Source: Gammaproteobacteria bacterium
GTDB taxonomy: Bacteria; Pseudomonadota; Gammaproteobacteria; Pseudomonadales; UBA5518
Length of the DNA stretch: 64,000 nucleotides
Reading direction: 5' to 3'
Assembly (NCBI GenBank): GCA_016718385.1
Contig: JADKDK010000001.1
Location: 620,001-684,000 of the forward strand
The notes beneath the pieces were generated by a model that was not told where the DNA came from, ran no database searches, and saw only the letters and a program-made list of their open reading frames with translations. The position numbers were made by a program, and so were the translations under genes. Of this stretch, positions 18,961 through 27,377 are shown piece after piece. The stretch's first letter is position 1. Each line of letters begins with the position of its first letter.

Positions 18961-20421
18961 TCAGGCCTCGCGCTGCGCGAGCCGCAGCAGGCTCTGGCCC
19001 AGCTGTTGCGCCAACTGGCGGAATGCGGCGAAGTCCTCCTCGCGGATCGCGCGCCCCGATGGGCTGCGATCGGCATAGAGCACGCCGATGGCGCGGCTGC
19101 CGACCGCGATGGGCGCGAGCACGAAGTCCTGTCCCTGCGCGAAGCGCCGCAGCTCGCGCGGCACCAGGCCGTGCAGCGTGCCGGGCAGCGCGGCGTCGTA
19201 GCGAAAAGGCGCGAGGCCGCTCACGCACTCGCGGAAGATGTTCCTGCCGGTCGGCACCTCGAAGCGAAACAACGTGCTCCATTCCCTGCCGCCGTTGCCC
19301 CGCCACAGCCGCGTCTGCAATGCGCCGCGGTCGGGGCTGAGCAGCGCGGCGATCGTGCGGTCCATGCCGATACCCTCCTGCACGCCGTCCATCGCGACCT
19401 GCAGCACGGCGTTGATGTCGGCGCCGCTCTCGGCGCAGGCGGCGAGTTCATCGAGCGCCTGCGCCTGTCGGACCGCGTCGCGGCGTGCGGGCGGCGCTGG
19501 CGCCGTCGCGGGCGCGCTCGTACCGGCCGCTGGCGGCGACGTGCCGGCACCGCCGATCATGCGTTGTGCCAGCACGCCCGCGCCGAAGCAGGCCGCGAGC
19601 TCCTGCGCCTGCCGGGCGCAGTCGCGTACACGGTGCGCGGCGTCCTCCTCGGTGAGGTTCATCAGGACCGCGATGTGCTGGAACAGCGGCTCGAGGTTGC
19701 GGGGTCGCAAGCCATCCGCCGCGATCCGCCCGGCCAGGTCAACGCCGAGGTGCAGCGCACGTGCGGCGCGCTCCTCGCCGTCCGTGCCGGCGGGGTCCGC
19801 GGCGTCGGCCAGTCCCCAGGAGCACAGCAGCGCGGCGCTCAGTTGGGCGAAGGAGCCGCCCACCACGTCGTGTATTGCCGCCGTGTGAGCGCCACCGCGG
19901 GCCGACAGCGTCTCGTGCAGTGCCGCCACCTCCGGGTCCGGCAGGCTCCAGAAGGCGCTCTCGCCGATCCCGCCGAGCACGGCCGCGAGGAACACCTCCT
20001 CGCGGGTACTTTCGGCGGCGCCGCCCATCATCATGCGCGCCTGCGTCGCCGCGTGCAGGGTGATGGCGATGCGGTCCAGCAGGCGACCGGCGACGTCGGG
20101 CGCGAGCCCTCCGGCTCCGAGCAGGGTGTCGAGCAGGCGACTGGTGATGCAGATGCTGCGCACGGTATCGAAGCCGAGCAGGGTAGCGGCGCGCGCAACG
20201 GTGGTCACCAGCTCGGCGCTGACCACGTAGGCCGGACTGTTGGCAATCTTCAGCAGCCGGGCAGACAGCGCGGCGTCGCGCTGCACGACCTCGGACAACT
20301 GCGCGAAGGAGCTGCGCTGGTCGCCGATGACGCGCTGCAATTCCCGCACGGTTGCGCCCAGCGTCCCCAGTGCGCTGTGGTTGATCCTGGCCACCCAGCC
20401 GGCGATCCGCTCCTCGTCCAT
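18961..20421 (-). CDS. HDOD domain protein with C-terminal GAF domain
   Basis: A 486-residue cytoplasmic signalling protein. The N-terminal 220 residues form an HDOD domain (VVQRDAALSARLLKIANSPAYV, LLGFDTVRSICIT), a catalytically dead relative of HD hydrolases. A Pro/Ala-rich linker around TSPPAAGTSAPATAPAPP leads to a GAF-like domain (about 330-480) containing MDRTIAALLSPDRGALQ and FVLAPIAVGSRAIGVLYADR. Such proteins relay signals in motility, cyclic-nucleotide or stress pathways. The ATG at 20421 was chosen since residues before it do not belong to the domain. A second HDOD gene is at 47537. Confidence 0.85.
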   Translation of the reverse strand: MDEERIAGWVARINHSALGTLGATVRELQRVIGDQRSSFAQLSEVVQRDAALSARLLKIANSPAYVVSAELVTTVARAATLLGFDTVRSICITSRLLDTLLGAGGLAPDVAGRLLDRIAITLHAATQARMMMGGAAESTREEVFLAAVLGGIGESAFWSLPDPEVAALHETLSARGGAHTAAIHDVVGGSFAQLSAALLCSWGLADAADPAGTDGEERAARALHLGVDLAGRIAADGLRPRNLEPLFQHIAVLMNLTEEDAAHRVRDCARQAQELAACFGAGVLAQRMIGGAGTSPPAAGTSAPATAPAPPARRDAVRQAQALDELAACAESGADINAVLQVAMDGVQEGIGMDRTIAALLSPDRGALQTRLWRGNGGREWSTLFRFEVPTGRNIFRECVSGLAPFRYDAALPGTLHGLVPRELRRFAQGQDFVLAPIAVGSRAIGVLYADRSPSGRAIREEDFAAFRQLAQQLGQSLLRLAQREA

Positions 20422-20610
20422 CGTGAATGGGTCCTGCCGCGTTCCTGACGCGAAGTGTAGCCGGCGCGCCGGCGCCACCAACTCGTGGGTCCGCGTTCAT
20501 GCGGACAATTGCCATGCGGACCCACGGATCGTCCGGAAGAGATCGTCGCATGAAGTCGGACCGTAGGGCCATTTCTGTCACGAACGCCGACGGTCTTATC
20601 GTTGCCGCGC
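20422..20610. other. Gene-poor stretch before the yjdM remnant
   Basis: No credible gene is seen on either strand. It contains one full hairpin repeat and one half unit near the HDOD-GAF start. The rest, with the downstream end of the yjdM remnant's frame to about 20745, has no recognised homology. Confidence 0.5.
20485..20525. repeat. REP-like hairpin, one direct copy plus an inverted half
   Basis: A GTGG copy at 20485-20506 (arm GTCCGCG with a wobble pair) followed by an inverted half unit at 20511-20525. It lies upstream of the HDOD-GAF gene. Confidence 0.85.
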
Positions 20611-21015
20611 TCATCGTCGATGCGCGGCCGTGCCGTCGGTCTGTGGCGGGTTCAGTCGATCGTCGCGGTCCGGGCCGTCCACCAGACAGGAGGCTCTCCG
20701 GCGGCGTTCCTCAGCCTGCGCGCTCTCTCTGCCTGGAGATCCAGGCCTTCTGACGAACTCCGACTTGCCCACGCGCCGATCCCTCGATCTTGCAGGATGT
20801 CGTGGTCGCTGTCCACACGGAGTCACCCGCTTCCGCCGGACGGTATCGCCGTCGGCGAGCACGTTGCCGTGGGCATCGCGCACCACGCGCGATTCCTCGG
20901 CGTTCGGCGTGGCGTCGCGCGGCCACTCGTGCGCGCACTCGGGGCAGATGTACAGCGGCCCGTCCTCATAGGTGTATTCCGAACTGCACTGGGGACACTT
21001 GGGCAGGTTGCTCAT
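20611..21015 (-). pseudogene. yjdM: yjdM/phnA-like zinc-ribbon protein, degenerate
   Basis: The first 55 residues are a clean YjdM (PhnA family) N-terminus: a zinc ribbon with CPQC and CPEC, then HGNVLADGDTV. After DTV the family's central domain of roughly 25-30 residues is missing. Pieces of the C-terminus appear in broken form: CKIEG is in another frame (within 20711-20938) and KSEFVRR returns in the original frame near 20746. Beyond that the open frame to 20611 codes for unrelated sequence. So an internal deletion plus small indels have destroyed the gene. Intact YjdM is about 110 residues and of unknown function. Confidence 0.75.
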
Positions 21016-21067
21016 GCGGTGGCTCCGGGAAGTGAATGGGTGCGAAGCTAGGCCGTGTCGGGAGGAT

Positions 21068-21118
21068 GTTCGGCTGAAGCCGATCCTGCGCCGGACGTTC
21101 GGCTGAAGCCGAACCTAC
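21068..21118 (-). repeat. REP-like hairpins, two inverted copies
   Basis: Inverted copies at 21068-21089 (decayed 3' end) and 21097-21118, both with arm GTTCGGC. They lie between the yjdM remnant and the SDR gene. Confidence 0.88.
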
Positions 21119-21195
21119 GCGGAACCTGCGCGCATTTTCCCGCGCCCGCGTGATAGCCTGTTAGGGAAAATTCCCGGACCAGGAGCGGAACCGAA

Positions 21196-22050
21196 ATGGG
21201 ATCGAAAGTGGCGTTCATCACCGGCGCGAGCCGCGGCATCGGCAAGGCCTCGGCCATCGCGCTGGCGCAGCAGGGCTTCGACGTCGTGGTCACGGCGCGC
21301 ACGCTGGAGGAGGGCGAGGCCTACGAGCACGGCTCGCGCGATTCCGACGTGAAGCCGATGCCCGGCAGCCTGCGCGCCACCGCCGCCGAGATCGAGAAAC
21401 TGGGCCGGCGCGCGCTGCCGATACGCCTGGACCTGCTCGATCTCGCCTCCATCGACGCCGCGGTCGAGCGCGTCTATGCCGAGTGGGGCCGCATCGACCT
21501 GCTGGTCAACAACGGCATCTACCAGGGGCCGGGCATCATGTCGCCGGTGGACGAACTGACCCAGCAGCACCTGCACGAAATCTTCCGCGGCAACGTGTTC
21601 GCCAACGTGCACACGATCCAGCGCGTGCTGCCGCGCATGCTCGCGCAGGGGGAGGGCTGCATCATCAACGTGGTGTCGGAATCGGGGATGATCGATCCGC
21701 CGGCAGCGGCGGGCAAGGGCGGCTGGGGCTTTGCCTACGGCGCTTCCAAGGCGGCGCTGATCCGCATGGCCGGCGTGCTCAAGGTGGAATATGCCGACAC
21801 GCCGCTCAATTTCTTCAACATGGAACCCGGGCTGGTCATGACCGAGGCGATGGACATGCGCCCCGACCGCGAGGATTTCATCAATTTCTACGGCGGCGCG
21901 CCGATGAAGGTGCCGGCGGCGGTCGTCGCGTGGCTGGCGACGGCGCCGCAGGCGCGCGAGCTGAACGGCCAGACCATCATGGCGCAGCGCCACTGCCTGA
22001 AGCTGAACCTGGTGCCGGAGTGGCAGCCGCCGCGACGAAGCAAATCTTGA
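21196..22050 (+). CDS. SDR family oxidoreductase
   Basis: A 284-residue classical short-chain dehydrogenase with GASRGIG (residues 10-16), NNGIY, the serine in VVSESG and YGASK. An insert after residue 35 (EEGEAYEHGSRDSD) and the long loop after the serine are unusual for the plain family and suggest a bulky substrate. The ATG follows AGGAGCGG. It stands alone between hairpin repeats and the universal stress gene. An alcohol/ketone interconversion is expected; the substrate is unknown. Confidence 0.85.
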   Translation: MGSKVAFITGASRGIGKASAIALAQQGFDVVVTARTLEEGEAYEHGSRDSDVKPMPGSLRATAAEIEKLGRRALPIRLDLLDLASIDAAVERVYAEWGRIDLLVNNGIYQGPGIMSPVDELTQQHLHEIFRGNVFANVHTIQRVLPRMLAQGEGCIINVVSESGMIDPPAAAGKGGWGFAYGASKAALIRMAGVLKVEYADTPLNFFNMEPGLVMTEAMDMRPDREDFINFYGGAPMKVPAAVVAWLATAPQARELNGQTIMAQRHCLKLNLVPEWQPPRRSKS

Positions 22051-22147
22051 TGCCGGTCATGGCGCGGGCATCCGCCGGCGCGAAAGAATCCGGCGCAGGG
22101 GCGTTCAGCCCGCAAACAAGCAATCGAAAGAGACGGAGTCATCCCAG

Positions 22148-22957
22148 ATGTCTGGTGCGCGCTACCTCGTGATCGTCGACCCGGCGGCAACCGGGCATCC
22201 TGCCTTCGACAGGGCACTGCTCGCAGCGCGCGATTCGCGCGGGCACATCCACCTCTTCGGTTTCTCGAGCCAACCTCCGCTTGCGGCCAACGGTGAGTCC
22301 TCGAGCGACGCGCAGGAGCGCTATCGATCGGAGGCGCTGGCCACGCTCGGTGAGCTCGCCGCCCATGCCGAAGCGCAGGGCATCGGCGTGAGCATGGAGC
22401 TGGGCACCTCGGCCGACGTGCGACAGGAGATGGTGCAGGCCGCGGCGCGCTCGCGTGCCGACATGGTGTTCAAGTACTCGAGCGAAAGGACGCTGGCACA
22501 CCGCGACCCCGGCGACTGGTTGCTGATGCGCCTGGCGCCGTGTCCGGTGCTGATGGTGAAGAATGTGCGTGACTGGAGCAGCCGGCGCGTGCTCGGGGCG
22601 GTGAATTTCGGTTCCCACGACCTGGCGCACATCAAGCTGAACAACCAGATCATCGGGGAGGCGCAGCGCTTCGCGCACGACTTCGGTTCGGAAGCGCATT
22701 TCGTGACCGCCTATGCGGACCGGAACCGCGCACCGGATCGCGTCGAGCTGGCGCGCGTCTGCGGTGTCGCGCCCGAGCGCATGCACACGGTCCAGGGCGC
22801 GGCGGCCAGCGTCATTCGCGACACCGCCGAGCGCATCGGCGCCGACCTCATCCTGATCGGCACCGTGGCGCGCAGCGGCCTGATGGGTACGGTGGTGGGC
22901 AACACCGCCGAGCGCATCCTCGACGAGACGCGCTCGGACGTGCTGGTGCTGAACTGA
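22148..22957 (+). CDS. Universal stress protein, tandem UspA domains
   Basis: A 269-residue protein of two UspA units, as in UspE. The second unit keeps the nucleotide-binding loop GTVARSGLMGTVVGNTAE (G-2x-G-9x-G type); the first unit has lost it. Cytoplasmic Usp proteins help survival under starvation and oxidative stress. A purine-rich AAAGAGACGGAG lies before the ATG. It is followed, convergently and only 4 bases away, by the MaoC hydratase gene. Confidence 0.87.
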   Translation: MSGARYLVIVDPAATGHPAFDRALLAARDSRGHIHLFGFSSQPPLAANGESSSDAQERYRSEALATLGELAAHAEAQGIGVSMELGTSADVRQEMVQAAARSRADMVFKYSSERTLAHRDPGDWLLMRLAPCPVLMVKNVRDWSSRRVLGAVNFGSHDLAHIKLNNQIIGEAQRFAHDFGSEAHFVTAYADRNRAPDRVELARVCGVAPERMHTVQGAAASVIRDTAERIGADLILIGTVARSGLMGTVVGNTAERILDETRSDVLVLN

Positions 22958-22961
22958 GGGC

Positions 22962-23426
22962 CTACTGGTAGATGAAGACCAGTTCGTAGACCAGCGCCGG
23001 GCGCTCCTGCCCGACCACGTGCACATTCTGCTCGAGCGTGAAGCGCGTGCCCTTGGGCAGGCGCTCGATGGACTTCACGCGATTGCGCGCATGGATCCTC
23101 GAGCCCGTCGGTACCGCCCCGGTGAAGCGCAGCTTGTCCGAGCCGTAGTTGAGCATGTTGTTGAAGCCGGTGATCTCGTAGCCTTGCGGGGTCTTCAGCC
23201 TCGGCAGCAGGATCAGCGTCAGGAAGCCGTGCGCGATCGTGGTGCCGAAGGGGCTCTGGGTCTTGCAGCGCTCCGGGTCGGTGTGGATCCAGTAGTCGTC
23301 GCCCGAGAGTTCGGCGAAGCGGTCGATCAGTTCCTGGGTCATCTCCAGTTCGTTGCTCCACGGGCCGAACTCGGTGGACACCAGTTCCTGGAGGGCCTCT
23401 ACGTCGTCGAATCGGTACTGTTTCAT
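22962..23426 (-). CDS. MaoC family enoyl-CoA hydratase/dehydratase
   Basis: A 154-residue single hot-dog domain protein. The hydratase-2 motif is seen as the Asp/His pair in SGDDYWIHTDPERC followed by FGTTIAHGFLTL. It probably adds water to a trans-enoyl-CoA in the (R) configuration. It diverges from the thiolase/SDR pair, which provides the next two beta-oxidation steps, so all three probably handle the same acyl-CoA. The 252-base divergent gap carries a TATGAT box at 23472 but no clear operator. Confidence 0.86.
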   Translation of the reverse strand: MKQYRFDDVEALQELVSTEFGPWSNELEMTQELIDRFAELSGDDYWIHTDPERCKTQSPFGTTIAHGFLTLILLPRLKTPQGYEITGFNNMLNYGSDKLRFTGAVPTGSRIHARNRVKSIERLPKGTRFTLEQNVHVVGQERPALVYELVFIYQ

Positions 23427-23678
23427 CGGGTGCTCCTGTGGCGCGGCGGGGTTGGTCTCGGCGAAAGCGCGCTATGATAGCCGCCAGCCCCGCCGCCACC
23501 TAGACCCCGGCAACCCGGTGCGCCTGAGTGGAGATGTCAGCCGGGCGCGAAGCCTAATGTCATCGTTTTCCGGCGGCGTTTTCGGCTAATCTCTGCGCCC
23601 TGACGCGACCCGGGCGGGACGCGCAGTCTTTCTGTTTTCCGCGCGCGTCGCGGCCCACCCTCGACCAAGGAGTCAGTC

Positions 23679-24854
23679 ATGCGTGAAGCAGTGATCGTTG
23701 AAGCCCTGCGTACTCCCATCGGACGCGGCAAACCCGTCATCGGCGATCTGTTCGGCTTCCATCCCGCGCACCTGCTGGCGATCGCGCAGCGCGCCGTGAT
23801 CGAGAAGGCAGGCGTCAAGCCCGAGGAAGTGGAGCAGCTGATCGGCGGTTGCGTCACGCAGGCCGGCGAGCAGGCCGGCAACCTGTGCCGCAACGCCTGG
23901 CTGTCGATGGGTACCAGCTACGTGCCCGGCGCCACCACGATCGACACCCAGTGCGGATCGGCGCAGCAGGCCAACCACCTGATCTCGGCGCTGGTCGCAT
24001 CCGGCTCCATCGACATCGGCATCGCCTGCGGCGCGGAGGTCATGAGCCACGTGGGCCTGGGCGCCAACGTCTACAACGGCCCGGGCTTCTTCCAGCCGCC
24101 GAACTGGCCCTGGGATGGCAGCCCCGACCAGTTCGGTTCGGCCGAGCGCATCGCGAAGAACCGCGGCATCACGCGCGCCGACGTCGACGCCTTCGCGCTG
24201 GAGTCGCAGCGCCGCGCCGCGGCGGCGCAGGCTGCCGGGTACTTCGACCGCGAGATCATTCCCGTCGACGCCCCGGTCTTCGGCGAGGACGGCAAGCCCA
24301 CCGGTGCCACGAAGCGCGTGACCCGGGACCAGGGCGTGCGCGCGACGACCCCGGAGGGGCTCGCGGGTCTGAAGCCGGTCGCCGAGGGCGGTATCCACAC
24401 GGCCGGCAACTCCTCGCAGGTCTCCGACGGCGCCTGCGCGGTGCTGTGGATGACCCGCGAGGAAGCCGAGCGCCGCGGCCTGAAGCCGCGCGCGCGCATC
24501 ATCTGCGGCGTCACGGTGGGCGCGGATCCCTACTACCACCTCGACGGCCCGATCGATGCGACCAACGCGCTGTTCCGCAAGACCGGCATGAACATGGGCG
24601 ACATCGATCTCGTCGAGATCAACGAGGCCTTCGCGGCGGTCGTGCTGTCCTGGGCCAGCGTGTTCAAGCCCGACATGGCCAAGGTGAACCGCAACGGCGG
24701 CGCGATCGCGCTGGGTCACCCCGTCGGCTCGACCGGCGCGCGCCTGATCACCACGGCGCTTCACGAGCTCGAGCGCACCGACAAGACCACCGCGCTGATC
24801 ACGATGTGCTGCGGCGCCTCGATCGGTACCGGCACCATCATCGAACGCATCTGA
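23679..24854 (+). CDS. Thiolase family acetyl-CoA acetyltransferase (steroid thiolase-like)
   Basis: A 391-residue thiolase. The nucleophile is Cys92 in DTQCGSAQQ. The NEAFA, GHPVG (catalytic His) and C-terminal MCCGAS (Cys377) blocks are all present. It splits a 3-ketoacyl-CoA with CoA. The VGADPYYHLDGP segment and the genomic company resemble steroid side-chain thiolases such as FadA5, but other long or branched substrates are possible. The ATG follows AAGGAG. The SDR starts 21 bases downstream. Confidence 0.88.
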   Translation: MREAVIVEALRTPIGRGKPVIGDLFGFHPAHLLAIAQRAVIEKAGVKPEEVEQLIGGCVTQAGEQAGNLCRNAWLSMGTSYVPGATTIDTQCGSAQQANHLISALVASGSIDIGIACGAEVMSHVGLGANVYNGPGFFQPPNWPWDGSPDQFGSAERIAKNRGITRADVDAFALESQRRAAAAQAAGYFDREIIPVDAPVFGEDGKPTGATKRVTRDQGVRATTPEGLAGLKPVAEGGIHTAGNSSQVSDGACAVLWMTREEAERRGLKPRARIICGVTVGADPYYHLDGPIDATNALFRKTGMNMGDIDLVEINEAFAAVVLSWASVFKPDMAKVNRNGGAIALGHPVGSTGARLITTALHELERTDKTTALITMCCGASIGTGTIIERI

Positions 24855-24875
24855 ACCCATCGCGAGGAGTGAGCA

Positions 24876-25781
24876 ATGTCTGAACTGAGCGGCAAGGTAG
24901 CCATCGTCACCGGCGCGGGCCGCGGGCTCGGTCGCGTCGAGGCCATCCAGCTCGCGCGCCAGGGCGCGCGCGTCGTCATCAACGAGATTGGCCTGCCCGC
25001 GGCGCGCGAGGCGGCCGAGAGCGCGCGCGAGGAGATCAGGGCCTTCGGCGGTGAGGCGATCACCGTCTACGGCGACTGCGCCGACTGGAACGATTCCGAG
25101 GCGCTGTTCAAGACCGCCATCGACACCTTCGGTGACGTCAACATCGTGGTCAACAACGCCGGCTTCTGCCGCGACAAGATGATCTTCTCGATGAGCGAGG
25201 AGGAGTTCGACTCGGTGGTGCGCGTGCACCTGAAGGGGCACTTCGTGAACATGCGTCACGCCGCCGCGTACTGGCGCGAGAAGGCCAAGACCAGCGGTGG
25301 CACCGTGTACGGCCGCCTGGTCAGTACCTCCTCGGAAGCCTTCCTGTACGGCTCCGTGGGCCAGCCCAACTACGCTGCCGCCAAGGCCGGCATCGTTGCC
25401 ATGACCATGGGCGCGGCGCAGGCGCTGGTGAAGTACGGCGTCACCGCAAACGTGATCATGCCGCGCGCGCGCACCGACATGACCATGGGCGGCGGCACGG
25501 CTGCCCTGTTCGAGAAGCCCGCCGAGGGTTTCGACCACTTCGATCCGGCCCACGTCGCGCCCTTCGTGGGCTACCTGGCCTCGCCGCGCTCGCAGCGGAT
25601 CTCGGGCTACGTGTTCGTGGTGTGGGGCAAGCAGGTCACCGTGGTCGACGGGCCGAAGCTCGGCACCGTGTTCGAGAACGACAAGCAGTGGACCGTCGAC
25701 GAGCTCGACGCCGCGCTGTCGCCGCATTTCGAGAAGCTGCGTCCGATCCTGGATGGCTTCGCCGTCGACCCGATGGCCTGA
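24876..25781 (+). CDS. SDR family oxidoreductase, hydroxyacyl-CoA dehydrogenase-like
   Basis: A 301-residue short-chain dehydrogenase with GAGRGLG, NNAGF, the serine in STSSEAF and NYAAAK. A C-terminal extension of about 40 residues (FENDKQWTVDELDAAL...) matches the group close to the dehydrogenase unit of peroxisomal multifunctional enzyme type 2. Together with the adjacent thiolase and the MaoC hydratase it would complete an (R)-specific beta-oxidation set. GAGGAG precedes the ATG. The exact chain or side chain is unknown. Confidence 0.85.
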   Translation: MSELSGKVAIVTGAGRGLGRVEAIQLARQGARVVINEIGLPAAREAAESAREEIRAFGGEAITVYGDCADWNDSEALFKTAIDTFGDVNIVVNNAGFCRDKMIFSMSEEEFDSVVRVHLKGHFVNMRHAAAYWREKAKTSGGTVYGRLVSTSSEAFLYGSVGQPNYAAAKAGIVAMTMGAAQALVKYGVTANVIMPRARTDMTMGGGTAALFEKPAEGFDHFDPAHVAPFVGYLASPRSQRISGYVFVVWGKQVTVVDGPKLGTVFENDKQWTVDELDAALSPHFEKLRPILDGFAVDPMA

Positions 25782-25799
25782 TTCCTCCCGCCGTTCATC

Positions 25800-25833
25800 G
25801 CACGCCGGTGGGGCTTCGGCGCAGCCGGCGTGC
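25800..25833 (+). terminator. Hairpin after the thiolase/SDR pair
   Basis: A 9-bp stem, GCACGCCGG (25800-25808) with CCGGCGTGC (25825-25833), 19 bases after the SDR stop. No T run follows, so termination would be weak or need a factor. Confidence 0.4.
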
Positions 25834-25933
25834 AGCTTGCCCAGTCGCGGCACGCAAACGTTGCGCAGCGTGTGCCGGCATGCAGGTGCCGCTGGCGATC
25901 AGCTATCCTGCGTAGCAAACGCCAAGGAGAGCG

Positions 25934-26440
25934 GTGTTGGGCAGATTCCTGTTCCTGTTCATCTTTTTGCTGGCGACAATGTTCGCCATCGAGATGTTGC
26001 AGCCGGTGCAGCGCCACGTGGTGCTGCCGTGGACCAGCCTGCTGGCCGATGCCAGCGGCTGGCTGATGCGCCTGTTCGACGACCAGGTTGCCGTGTCCGG
26101 CAAGATCATCAGCAGCACCGTGAAGCCTTTCAGCGTGTCCATCGAGCCGGGTTGCAACGGGGTCGAGGCCATGATCGTGCTGGTGGCGGCCATCATGGCC
26201 GTGCGCGCGCCGCTCGGTTACAAGATCACGGGTTTGCTGGGCGGCTTCGTGGCCATCCAGGGGCTCAACCTGGTGCGGATCATCAGCCTGTTCTACCTCG
26301 GCCTCTGGGACCGCGAGAGCTTCGAATGGGCCCACCTGTACGTGTGGCAGGCGTTGATCATCCTGGATGCGCTGGTGGTGTTCCTGGTATGGGCGCGCTT
26401 CCTGCCCCCCGAGCCGGGATCGGGGGCCGTCGATGCCTGA
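25934..26440 (+). CDS. xrtH: Exosortase H (IPTLxxWG-CTERM-specific type)
   Basis: A 168-residue multi-pass membrane protein matching the short exosortase H. The catalytic triad is visible: Cys74 in EPGCNGVEA, Arg115 in NLVRIISLFYLG and His134 in FEWAHLYVWQALII. Exosortases are transpeptidases that cut C-terminal sorting tags (here IPTLxxWG-CTERM) and hand the protein to the cell surface. The start is GTG with AAGGAGA before it. An accessory membrane gene follows 35 bases later. No protein in this window carries an IPTL tag, so targets are elsewhere. Confidence 0.87.
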   Translation: MLGRFLFLFIFLLATMFAIEMLQPVQRHVVLPWTSLLADASGWLMRLFDDQVAVSGKIISSTVKPFSVSIEPGCNGVEAMIVLVAAIMAVRAPLGYKITGLLGGFVAIQGLNLVRIISLFYLGLWDRESFEWAHLYVWQALIILDALVVFLVWARFLPPEPGSGAVDA

Positions 26441-26475
26441 GGATCGCCGCGCCAAGCGTTTCGGGGCCGTTCGCG

Positions 26476-27093
26476 ATGTCGACTGAGACCTCGTTGCGTC
26501 CGTTCGTAGTGCGCGTGCTGCTCCTGCTCCCGCTCGCGTTCGCACTCTGGTACTTCACGGCCGCGTGGCATCTCGCGCCAGTGGTCTGGCTGTCGGAACT
26601 GATCCTGCGCTCCTGGATGCCCGATGCGGTGGCCGATCTGCGGCTGCGGGGCGATGCACTCCTGCTGGTCACGCATTTCGGCGAAGTGGGGGGGCGGCTC
26701 GTGGCCAATCCGCCGCCAGGCGAAAACCTCGGATTCCTCAGCAATCCGCTGAGCTACAGCTACTCGTTGCCCGTGTTCGCGGCGCTGGCACTGGCGACGC
26801 CAGGGCGACGCCAATGGTGGCGGCTGCTGGCCGGCCTGGCCATATTGATGCTGGTGGCGGTGGCCTCGATGCTCGCCACGCTGCTCAAGACCCTGGCCTT
26901 CGACGTGGGCTCCGTCTTCGTGGCGCAGCAGCAATGGGGCGCACTCGCCCGCAACGGCGCCGCGATGGCGTATCAGTTCGGCTCCCTGCTGCTGCCCATG
27001 GTGACGCCCGTGGTGCTGTGGCTTGCGCTGTACCGGGGCTATCTCGCCGAACTCGCGCCCGGGATCGCCTCGCGTTGGCGCGGGGCGCGCTGA
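26476..27093 (+). CDS. Exosortase H-associated membrane protein
   Basis: A 205-residue protein with four to five membrane segments and a hydrophilic stretch around VTHFGEVGGRLVANPPPGENLGFLSNPLSYSYSLPVF that probably faces the periplasm. A protein of this size and pattern regularly follows xrtH, and I place it there by position and that stretch. Its role is not established; it may assist the sortase or present the substrate. The ATG at 26476 was chosen because translation upstream runs through the xrtH gene. Confidence 0.72.
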   Translation: MSTETSLRPFVVRVLLLLPLAFALWYFTAAWHLAPVVWLSELILRSWMPDAVADLRLRGDALLLVTHFGEVGGRLVANPPPGENLGFLSNPLSYSYSLPVFAALALATPGRRQWWRLLAGLAILMLVAVASMLATLLKTLAFDVGSVFVAQQQWGALARNGAAMAYQFGSLLLPMVTPVVLWLALYRGYLAELAPGIASRWRGAR

Positions 27094-27180
27094 CTGGCTC
27101 CCGGCACAGCCAGCGACGCACCACGCCGCTCGCCCGCAAGCTGATGGCGTTTGCGGCACCCTCATTGGCTGAACAATTTT

Positions 27181-27232
27181 CGGCATGAATGCGGACCTAG
27201 GCGCGACAATGTCTGGATGAACCCGGGCCTGC
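27181..27232 (-). repeat. Two decayed REP-like hairpins
   Basis: Inverted, mutated copies at 27181-27200 and 27211-27232; the arms no longer pair fully. They lie in the 284-base gap before the RND adaptor gene, which otherwise shows no gene. Confidence 0.55.
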
Positions 27233-27377
27233 GCGGGGCGTGCATTTTGCCGAACTCCGCCACGCCAAGCGCGTAGTCTTGCAGTGCATCATGGTGGGCC
27301 GGCGGATCGCTCCAGATCCGCGGTGGTGTGGCCCGCGTATTGCGGGATCGGGCCGAAGACTGCGGGGACATTTCCAC

